DNA from: RH-AL1 sp965198485
GTDB taxonomy: Bacteria; Pseudomonadota; Alphaproteobacteria; Rhizobiales; Beijerinckiaceae
Direction of reading: 5' to 3'
Assembly (NCBI GenBank): GCA_965198485.1
Contig: CBDAPQ010000005.1
Span: forward strand, 1,302,001 to 1,366,000
DNA length: 64,000 nt
Shown here: positions 57,788-64,000 of the stretch, in pieces
Position numbering within the stretch: the stretch's first letter is position 1
Layout: every line of letters starts with the position of its first letter
Made by a program: the position numbers and the translations under genes
Notes under the pieces: model-generated
Database searches by the model: none
Told to the model about the DNA's origin: nothing
The model's input: only the letters and a program-made list of their open reading frames with translations

Positions 57788-58705
57788 ATGATACCAACGA
57801 GCCCGCTCGCCCGCGACTTCACCGGCTACGGGCGCGACGTGCTGCACGCGGACTGGCCCGGCGGCGCGCGGATCGCGATCATGTTCGTCCTCAACTACGA
57901 GGAAGGCGGCGAGCGCTCGATCCTGCTGGGCGACGCCACCTCCGAAGCCTTCCTGTCGGAGATCGTGAGCGCCGAGCCCTGGCCCGGGCAGCGGCACATG
58001 AACATGGAATCGCTCTACGAATACGGCTCCCGCGCCGGGTTCTGGCGATTGTGGCGCCTGTTCACGGAGCGCAAGATCCCGGTGACGGTCAACGCGGTGA
58101 CGGTTGCGCTCGCCACCGCGCCGGAGCAGACGCGGGCGATGGTCGAGGCCGGCTGGGAGATGGCCAGCCACGCGCTGCGCTGGATCGACTATCGCGACTT
58201 CACCCGCGAGGAGGAGCAGCGCCACCTGGTCGAGGCGATCTCCCTGCACACCGACTTGGTCGGCGAGCGGCCGCTCGGCTGGTACACCGGCCGCTCCAGC
58301 CTCCACACGCTCGACCTCGTCGCGGCCGAGGGCGGCTTCGTCTATTCGTCCGATAGCTACGCCGACGACCTGCCGTACTGGGTGCGCCCGGCCGGCGGCG
58401 CGCCGCACCTCGTCGTGCCCTACGCCCTGGACACCAACGACATGCGCTTCCTCCAGGTGCAGGGCTACCAGACCGCCGACGAGTTCTTCCACTACCTCAA
58501 GGACACGTTCGACGTGCTCTACGCCGAGGGCGCGGAGCGGCCGAAGATGATGTCCGTCGGCCTGCACTGCCGCATCATCGGGCATCCCGGCCGCACCGCC
58601 GCGCTGATCCGCTTCCTCGACTACATCGCCGCCAGGGAGCGGGTATGGATCACGCGCCGGCTCGATCTCGCCCGGCACTGGCACGCGCGCCACCCGGCGT
58701 CGTAG
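57788..58705 (+). CDS. puuE: Allantoinase PuuE (polysaccharide-deacetylase fold)
   Basis: A 305-residue cofactor-independent allantoinase opening allantoin to allantoate. FVLNYEEGGERSILLGD, YEYGSRAGFWRLWRLFTERK, EMASHALRWIDYRDFTREEE, GWYTGRSSLHTLDLVAAEGG and SSDSYADDLPYWV match the PuuE family. It differs from the metal-dependent amidohydrolase AllB. It completes the urate-to-ureidoglycolate route on this side of the cluster. Confidence 0.94.
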   Translation: MIPTSPLARDFTGYGRDVLHADWPGGARIAIMFVLNYEEGGERSILLGDATSEAFLSEIVSAEPWPGQRHMNMESLYEYGSRAGFWRLWRLFTERKIPVTVNAVTVALATAPEQTRAMVEAGWEMASHALRWIDYRDFTREEEQRHLVEAISLHTDLVGERPLGWYTGRSSLHTLDLVAAEGGFVYSSDSYADDLPYWVRPAGGAPHLVVPYALDTNDMRFLQVQGYQTADEFFHYLKDTFDVLYAEGAERPKMMSVGLHCRIIGHPGRTAALIRFLDYIAARERVWITRRLDLARHWHARHPAS

Positions 58706-58723
58706 CTATCTGAAAAGATAGCG

Positions 58724-58891
58724 CACCCTCCTCCGCGAAGCGGGGGAGGGGGACCGCTGAAGGCGGTGGAGGGGGCTGCCGCTGCCTCGACGCTGACCAT
58801 CGACGGTTGATCAAGACGGAAGGATTGAAGCGGCGGCCGCCCCCTTCACCACGCTTCGCGTGGCCCCTTCCCCGCTGGCGCGGAGGAGGAT
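58724..58891. repeat. Long imperfect palindrome between convergent genes
   Basis: CCTCCTCCGCG with GCGGGGGAGGGG near 58727-58752 is matched in reverse complement by CCCCTTCCCCGC with GCGGAGGAGG at 58864-58890, and inner blocks (GGCGGTGGAGGGGGCTGCCG near 58763 and its counterpart near 58838) also pair. The whole 165-nt stretch can fold into one long hairpin. It lies between the stop codons of puuE and the xanthine dehydrogenase-type gene, so it may end both transcripts. It looks like a dispersed palindromic repeat. Confidence 0.7.
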
Positions 58892-61590
58892 TAGCGGCGC
58901 GGTTGCAGCGCCTCGAAGATGCGATCTGCCGCCAGCGGCAGGCGCGTGAAGCGCACGCCCGTGGCGTCGCGCACCGCGTTGGCCAGCGCCGCCGCGACGG
59001 GATTGAAGGGCGCCTCGCTCATCGATTTGGCGCCGAACGGTCCGTTGGCATCGTAGGTGTCGGCGAAGAAGATCTCCGTCGCCAGTACGTCGGCCATCGT
59101 CGGGATGTGGTAGTTGCGGAACACCGAAGTCTCGACCCGGCCGGTCGCGTCGATGCGCAATTCCTCGAACAGCGCCGCGCCTATCGCCTGGGCGATGCCC
59201 CCTTCGATCTGGCCGCGGCACTGCATCGGGTTCATCACCACGCCGGCATCGGCGCCGTGGACGCTCTGCAGGATGGCGATCTCCCCCGTCGCCCGGTTCA
59301 CCGCGACGCGGAAGCCGTGGACGTTGAAGCTGACGGAGCGGTCGAGGCCGTCGCAGAAGCCGCTCGCGGCGAGCGGCGCCAGCCGCCGCAGCTCGATTCG
59401 CGTGTCGCCGCAGACGACGTGGTCCTCGGCGAGCCGGCACGCCGAGACCGGGCAGCCGCTCGCCGTCGCCGCGGCGGCCAGGATCGCATCGCGCAAGGCC
59501 GCCGCCGCCCGCACCGTGGCACGGCCCGAGACCACCACGCCCGCCGAGCCGTAGGCGCCGGTGTCATGGCCGCCGTTCGCCGTGTCGGACTGGAGGATCG
59601 CGATGCGCGCGGGCGCCGTCGCCAGCACGGAGGCGGCGATCTGCGTGTGCACGGTGGTGGTGCCGTTGCCGAACTCCGAGGTGCCGACCACCACCTCGTA
59701 GCCGCCGTCCTCGTCGAGGCGCAGGATGACGTCGGCGTAGTGGCCGCCGGGCGGGATCGTCTCCGCCATCGACATCGCGACGCCGCGGCCTACCGCCCAT
59801 TCCGCGCCTCCGGGCGCAGCCTTGCCGCGGCCACTCGCCAGCGCCTCGTCGACGAACGTCAGGCACTGGTCGAGGCCGTAGCTGTCGACGACCACGCCGC
59901 CCGGCGCGTCGTCGCCGTGGTCGAGGTGGTGGCCCTTGGCGATCATGTTGCGGGCGCGGAAGGCCACCGGGTCCATGCCGATGCCGCGCGCCAGCTCGTC
60001 CAGGGCTGACTCGACCGCAAAGCCGGTCTGCGCCGCGCCGTAGCCGCGGAACGCGCCGGCCGGCAGCGTGGTGGTGTAGACGGCGTGGCCGTCGACCTCG
60101 ACGTTGGCGCAGGCGTAGAGCCCCACCGCCGCGCTGCAGGCGTGGTGCAGCACCGCCGGTCCGTGATTGCCGTAGGCGCCGGTGTTCGACAGCACGTCGA
60201 GCTTCAGCGCGCTCAGCGTGCCGTCGCGGTGTGCGCCGGCGCGGATGCGCACCCGCATGGGGTGGCGCGTCGTCGTGGCGGTGAACTGCTCCTCGCGCGT
60301 CAGCTCGAGCTTGACGGGGCGCCCGGTCGCCAGTACGGCGGCGGCGACCACGTCCTCCGTCAGCATCTCCTGCTTGCCGCCGAAGCCGCCGCCCACGCGC
60401 GCCGCGAACACCCGGACCTGGTCCTGGGGCAGGCCGAAGATCGCGCACAGGGCGCGGCGGGCGAGGAAGGGCACCTGCGTGCTGGAGCGGATCACGAGAC
60501 GGCCGTCGCCGTCGCGCCAGCCGATCGCGCCGTGCGTCTCGATGGCGGTGTGTTGCGTGCGCTGGCTGAAGAAGGTCGTCTCGTAGACGAATTCGGCCGC
60601 CGCGAGCGCGGCCTCGGTGTCGCCGTAGCGGATGTGCACCTCGCCGACGAGGTTGCGCGCGGGATCGGAGATGCGGCAGGCGGCGCCATCCTTGTCGTGG
60701 ACGCGCACCGGCGAGGCCAGCGCCTGCTCCGGGTCGAGCAGCGGCGGCAGCACCTCCCAATCGACGTCGAGGCGGCGCACGCCTTCCTCCGCCGCGCCCT
60801 CGGTCTCGGCGAGCACCGCCGCGAAGCGCTGGCCGACGAAGCGCATCGTGTCGTCGAGCACGCGGGTGTCGTCGGGATCGGTGGCGTCGACTTCGTGGCG
60901 CGCGGTCGAGAACAGTGTTGCCGGCACGTCGCGATGGGTGAGCACGCGGTGCACGCCCGGCACGGCCAGCGTCGCCTGCGTGCCGATCGCGCGGATGCGG
61001 GCGTGGGGGTGGGGCGAGCGCGCCAGCTTCATGTGCAGCAGGCCGGCAAGGTCTTCGCTCGGCGATAGGTCGAACGTGTAGCGCGCCGCGCCGGCCACGA
61101 CGGCCGCTCCAGCCGGCGCCGGCACGTTGCGCGACAGCGTCGCGCCGCCGGCGCAGGTCTCGACCTCGGCGCGGCCGGCCACGGCGTCGGCGATGGAGCG
61201 GTAGCCGGTGCAGCGGCAGAGATTGCCCTTCAGCGCCACGGCCAAGTCGGCGCGCTGGGCCTGGTCGAGGCTCACCGCCGTCATGATCATGCCGGCGGTG
61301 CAGAAGCCGCACTGGTAGGCCTGCGCGTCGAGGAAGCGCTGCTGCATCGGGTGGCGCGCGCCGTTGCCGAGGCCCTCGATGGTGGTGATTTCGCGGCCGG
61401 CGGCGCGCAGCGCCGGGAAGATGCAGCTGTGCACCGGCACGCCGTCGACGTGGACGGTGCAGGCGCCGCAATCGCCGGCGTCGCAGCCCGTCTTCACGCC
61501 GAACCGTTCGAGCTCCCGCAGCAGCGTGCGCAGGCACTGCCCCGGCCGTGGATCGGCCTCGGTCTCGCGTCCGTTCACCACGAGCTGCAT
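58891..61590 (-). CDS. Xanthine dehydrogenase-type fused 2Fe-2S/molybdenum subunit
   Basis: An 899-residue fusion. Residues 1-150 hold two 2Fe-2S sites (CDAGDCGACTVHVDG; CGFCTAGM and CRCTGY). The rest is the molybdopterin domain: RVGGGFGGKQEMLTEDVVAA, GAFRGYGAAQTGFAVESALD, and FGAKSMSEAPFNPVAAALAN with the catalytic Glu. The FAD domain is a separate downstream gene. Bacillus PucD and PucE are separate proteins, and Desulfovibrio aldehyde oxidoreductase has this same fusion, so the substrate rests on context: purines, giving urate. It converges on puuE across a palindrome. Confidence 0.88.
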   Translation of the reverse strand: MQLVVNGRETEADPRPGQCLRTLLRELERFGVKTGCDAGDCGACTVHVDGVPVHSCIFPALRAAGREITTIEGLGNGARHPMQQRFLDAQAYQCGFCTAGMIMTAVSLDQAQRADLAVALKGNLCRCTGYRSIADAVAGRAEVETCAGGATLSRNVPAPAGAAVVAGAARYTFDLSPSEDLAGLLHMKLARSPHPHARIRAIGTQATLAVPGVHRVLTHRDVPATLFSTARHEVDATDPDDTRVLDDTMRFVGQRFAAVLAETEGAAEEGVRRLDVDWEVLPPLLDPEQALASPVRVHDKDGAACRISDPARNLVGEVHIRYGDTEAALAAAEFVYETTFFSQRTQHTAIETHGAIGWRDGDGRLVIRSSTQVPFLARRALCAIFGLPQDQVRVFAARVGGGFGGKQEMLTEDVVAAAVLATGRPVKLELTREEQFTATTTRHPMRVRIRAGAHRDGTLSALKLDVLSNTGAYGNHGPAVLHHACSAAVGLYACANVEVDGHAVYTTTLPAGAFRGYGAAQTGFAVESALDELARGIGMDPVAFRARNMIAKGHHLDHGDDAPGGVVVDSYGLDQCLTFVDEALASGRGKAAPGGAEWAVGRGVAMSMAETIPPGGHYADVILRLDEDGGYEVVVGTSEFGNGTTTVHTQIAASVLATAPARIAILQSDTANGGHDTGAYGSAGVVVSGRATVRAAAALRDAILAAAATASGCPVSACRLAEDHVVCGDTRIELRRLAPLAASGFCDGLDRSVSFNVHGFRVAVNRATGEIAILQSVHGADAGVVMNPMQCRGQIEGGIAQAIGAALFEELRIDATGRVETSVFRNYHIPTMADVLATEIFFADTYDANGPFGAKSMSEAPFNPVAAALANAVRDATGVRFTRLPLAADRIFEALQPRR

Positions 61591-62412
61591 TCAGGCGTCC
61601 ACCAGCTCGGCGCGAAGCTCCTGAGCCAGGCGATGCGTCATCGCGCGGCGCCAGGCCGGTCGGCCGTGCACGTCGTCGTAATAGGCGGCGATCGTCGGCA
61701 GCGCCGCGTCGATCGCCTCGCGCAGCCCGTGCTCCGACACGTCGCGCGGCAGGCATATTCGCAAAGGCCGCGGGGAGGACGCGGTTATGGTCAGGGCGAA
61801 GGCGTCGTCGTCGGCCGTGCCGATCAGCAGCGCGGCCGAACGGCCGCCCGGAGTCAGCGACGCGCGGCGCACGGCGGCGCGGCGGCGCAGTGCCGCCGCC
61901 GGTAGCTCGAGCGAGCGCATCACCTCGCCCGCGGCGAGAGCCGTGCGCCCGGGGCCGACGACGAGTTGCTCCACCGGCACGCGTCGCTCGCCGCCGCCGT
62001 GCAGCCACAGGCGGGCGACGCCCTCCATTGCCGTGGCCAACGCCACCATTGGGGCGGCGGGCAGGGCGAGGCAGATGTTGCCGCCCACTGTCGCCATCGC
62101 CCAGACCTTGAAGGAGCCGAGCAGCGCGTGGCAGCAGGCTTCCACGATGCTCAGGGCGCGGTGCTCCGGGGCCCAGATTGTGGCGTAGAGCGTCGCGAAG
62201 CTACAGGTCGCAGCTATGGCGACACCGCCGTCCGGCAACGGCTCGATCGGCGCCCATTGGAGTGTCGCGAGGTCGAGGAGAGTGTCGACGCCGGGCTGCG
62301 GCTCGGAGAACAACCAGGTCCCGCCCGCGAGCCATGCGCCGCCCGGCCGCCAAGCCTTGAGGTCGGATCGAGTGAGCAGGGGAATGTGGTCGCGGACGGT
62401 GTTGAGATCCAA
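61591..62412 (-). CDS. FAD-binding subunit of the xanthine dehydrogenase-type enzyme
   Basis: A 273-residue CO-dehydrogenase flavoprotein-family subunit passing electrons from the FeS clusters to FAD. AWLAGGTWLFSEPQPGVDTL corresponds to the first FAD-binding loop and VWAMATVGGNICLALPAAPM to the second. The start is read as TTG 62412. It is one base from the molybdenum-subunit start, so the two form one operon. Confidence 0.85.
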   Translation of the reverse strand: MDLNTVRDHIPLLTRSDLKAWRPGGAWLAGGTWLFSEPQPGVDTLLDLATLQWAPIEPLPDGGVAIAATCSFATLYATIWAPEHRALSIVEACCHALLGSFKVWAMATVGGNICLALPAAPMVALATAMEGVARLWLHGGGERRVPVEQLVVGPGRTALAAGEVMRSLELPAAALRRRAAVRRASLTPGGRSAALLIGTADDDAFALTITASSPRPLRICLPRDVSEHGLREAIDAALPTIAAYYDDVHGRPAWRRAMTHRLAQELRAELVDA

Positions 62413-62485
62413 GAGTCTACGCTATCCCAGCCGGATCCGTGTCGCCCAACCGCTGCAAGTTCGAGACCGACGGCCTCGGCGCCCC

Positions 62486-62746
62486 TCAGCGAGGCCGATG
62501 GTAGCGGTGGAGATGCATGCGCCTCTGGACCCGGAACTGCTTGCCGCGTGGGTCGATCGGCAGCGTCTGCGCCAAAGTCCCGCCCTTCGGTACCGTGCGC
62601 GACTGAGCATAGGAATTGCTCGCGGTGCCGCACAGGAGAAGTCCGAGGCTGAAGGCCGCGATGAAGAAGCTGAAGGAACGCTCCGCATGACCGAGGGGTC
62701 GCACGGCCAACGGAGCAACACAGGTAAAGGTGCGTTCTCGTACCAT
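62486..62746 (-). CDS. Possible small exported protein
   Basis: An 86-codon frame with a convincing hydrophobic export signal (FFIAAFSLGLLLCGTAS, probably cut after SYAQ) and a basic, His/Arg-rich C-terminus. ATG 62746 gives a long N-region; GTG 62704 would give a more normal signal peptide. I recognise no family. No good ribosome-binding site is visible, so its reality depends on conservation. It is divergent from the amidohydrolase gene. Confidence 0.4.
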   Translation of the reverse strand: MVRERTFTCVAPLAVRPLGHAERSFSFFIAAFSLGLLLCGTASNSYAQSRTVPKGGTLAQTLPIDPRGKQFRVQRRMHLHRYHRPR

Positions 62747-62785
62747 CGCTTCGGCGTCGGTGCCGCCTTCGTGGGCGCGTGAGGG

Positions 62786-64000
62786 GTGGCGCAGCGTCTG
62801 TGGATCCGTGATCCCCTCGCGATCTTCGCCGAGGGGGCCGAGGGCGGCCTCGTCGTCGAGGACGGCCGCATCGTCGAGCTGGTCGCGCGCGGCGCCGCGC
62901 CGGTCGCGGCCTGCGATGGCGTCTTCGACGCCGGCCGGCACGTCGTCATCCCCGGCCTCGTCAACGCCCACCATCATTTCTACCAGACCCTGACCCGCGC
63001 CCATCCGAAGGCGCTCGACAAGGAGCTGTTCGGCTGGCTGCAGGCGCTCTATCCCGTCTGGGCGCGGCTCACGCCCGAGGGTTTTCGCGTCGCGGTGCGG
63101 CTCGCCCTGGCCGAACTGCTGCTGTCGGGCTGCACCACGGCGGCCGACCACCACTACCTGTTCCCGGCGCGGCTCGAGCACGCCATCGATATCGAGGTCG
63201 AGGAGGCGCTGGCGCTCGGCATTCGCATGACGGTGACGCGCGGCTCGATGAACCGCTCGCAGAAGGACGGCGGCCTGCCGCCCGACGGCGTGGTGCAGGA
63301 CGAGGAGACCATCCTCCTCGATAGCGAGCGCGCGCTGTCGCGCTACCACGATCCCGCCGCTGGCAGCCGCATCCAGATCGGGCTGGCGCCTTGCTCGCCG
63401 TTTTCGGTCACGCCGAGCCTGATGCGGCGCACGGCCGAGCTCGCCGCGAGATTCGACGCGCCGCTGCACACCCATCTCGGCGAGACGCGCGACGAGGAGG
63501 ACTTCTGCCGCTCGATCTACCAGTGCCGCCCGGTCGACCTGCTCGAGGAGACCGGCTGGCTGCACGGCCGCACCTGGCTCGCGCACGGCATTCATTTCGA
63601 CGCCGGCGAGATCGGCCGGCTCGGCCGGCACGGCGTCGGAATCTGCCATTGCGCGACATCCAACATGGTGTTGGCCTCGGGCATTTGCGCCACGCGCGAC
63701 CTCGAGGCGGCCGGCAGCCCCGTCGGCCTCGGCGTCGACGGTTCGGCCTCGAACGATTCCTCCAACATGATGGAGGCGCTGCGCCATGCGCTGATGATCG
63801 GGCGGCTGCGCTACGGTGCGGCGGCGCTGTCGCACAAAGACGTGCTGCGCTGGGGCACGCAGGGCTCGGCGCACTGCCTCGGGCGCTCCGACATCGGCGT
63901 CATTGCGCCGGGCTACGAGGCCGACCTCGCGCTGTTCACGCTCGACCAGCCGCGCTTCTCCGGCCACCACGACCCGCTCGCCGCGCTCGTGCTGTGCGGC
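62786..64000 (+). CDS. 8-Oxoguanine deaminase-like amidohydrolase (3' end outside window)
   Basis: An amidohydrolase of at least 405 residues, cut by the window end. VNAHHHFYQTLTRAHPKALD holds the HxH metal ligands, GCTTAADHHYLFPARLEHAI and PLHTHLGETRDEEDFCRSIY the third His, WLAHGIHFDAGEI another ligand and GVDGSASNDSSNMMEALRHA the metal-binding Asp. The sequence resembles 8-oxoguanine deaminase, which yields urate directly, and triazine hydrolases. The start is taken as GTG 62786. It fits the neighbouring urate pathway. Confidence 0.85.
   Translation, partial: MAQRLWIRDPLAIFAEGAEGGLVVEDGRIVELVARGAAPVAACDGVFDAGRHVVIPGLVNAHHHFYQTLTRAHPKALDKELFGWLQALYPVWARLTPEGFRVAVRLALAELLLSGCTTAADHHYLFPARLEHAIDIEVEEALALGIRMTVTRGSMNRSQKDGGLPPDGVVQDEETILLDSERALSRYHDPAAGSRIQIGLAPCSPFSVTPSLMRRTAELAARFDAPLHTHLGETRDEEDFCRSIYQCRPVDLLEETGWLHGRTWLAHGIHFDAGEIGRLGRHGVGICHCATSNMVLASGICATRDLEAAGSPVGLGVDGSASNDSSNMMEALRHALMIGRLRYGAAALSHKDVLRWGTQGSAHCLGRSDIGVIAPGYEADLALFTLDQPRFSGHHDPLAALVLCG

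Overview
The window is about 64 kb of high-GC DNA with the gene content of an alphaproteobacterium. KdpDE, a LovK/LovR-like blue-light module, an FeS-type photolyase, fused UreAB and intergenic palindromes of a kind I associate with Hyphomicrobiales (Rhizobiales) point that way; the genus cannot be fixed from sequence alone. I saw no rRNA, tRNA, CRISPR, prophage or intact insertion sequence. The first gene (ilvB, acetolactate synthase) and the last (an 8-oxoguanine deaminase-like amidohydrolase) run off the ends.

1-13.6 kb, housekeeping and sensing: acetolactate synthase behind a leader-peptide attenuator; a LOV-domain histidine kinase with a single-receiver partner; a DUF4142 protein; an alpha/beta hydrolase; an FeS-type photolyase and a DUF29 protein; a NodT-type efflux outer-membrane lipoprotein with an unusual Ser/Thr-rich loop; ribosomal protein S15; and kdpD-kdpE without kdpFABC. 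A short damaged kdpB-like segment lies just upstream of kdpD.

14-46 kb, acyl-CoA catabolism: six acyl-CoA dehydrogenases, the electron-transfer flavoprotein EtfBA, enoyl-CoA hydratase, FadJ-type fusion enzyme, acyl-CoA ligase, type III CoA-transferase, two hotdog thioesterases, a thiolase, a GMC oxidoreductase, a Baeyer-Villiger-type monooxygenase, three short-chain dehydrogenases, an APH-like kinase, a histidine phosphatase and a tandem double-TetR regulator. The genes form short, tightly overlapping operons on both strands. Together they can activate, oxidise and cleave branched, cyclic or otherwise unusual acids, passing electrons from the dehydrogenases to EtfAB.

46-64 kb, nitrogen salvage: ethanolamine ammonia-lyase (eutBC); urease and its accessory genes (ureG on +, then ureF, ureE, ureD, ureC and fused ureAB on -); and a nearly complete purine route: 8-oxoguanine deaminase, a xanthine-dehydrogenase-type enzyme, uricase, hydroxyisourate hydrolase, OHCU decarboxylase, PuuE allantoinase, allantoicase and ureidoglycolate lyase. 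Purine carbon leaves as glyoxylate and nitrogen as urea, which urease turns into ammonia.

Signs of decay and insertion are scattered through the window: a frameshifted HicA next to its DUF1902/HicB partner, a HicB gene with only a stump of hicA sitting between ureAB and ureC, a remnant of an ABC-transporter ATPase beside the purine genes, and palindromic intergenic repeats. I did not find an obviously new multi-gene system. The most interesting items are the ilv leader, the NodT surface loop, the HicB gene inside the urease operon and the double-TetR protein.
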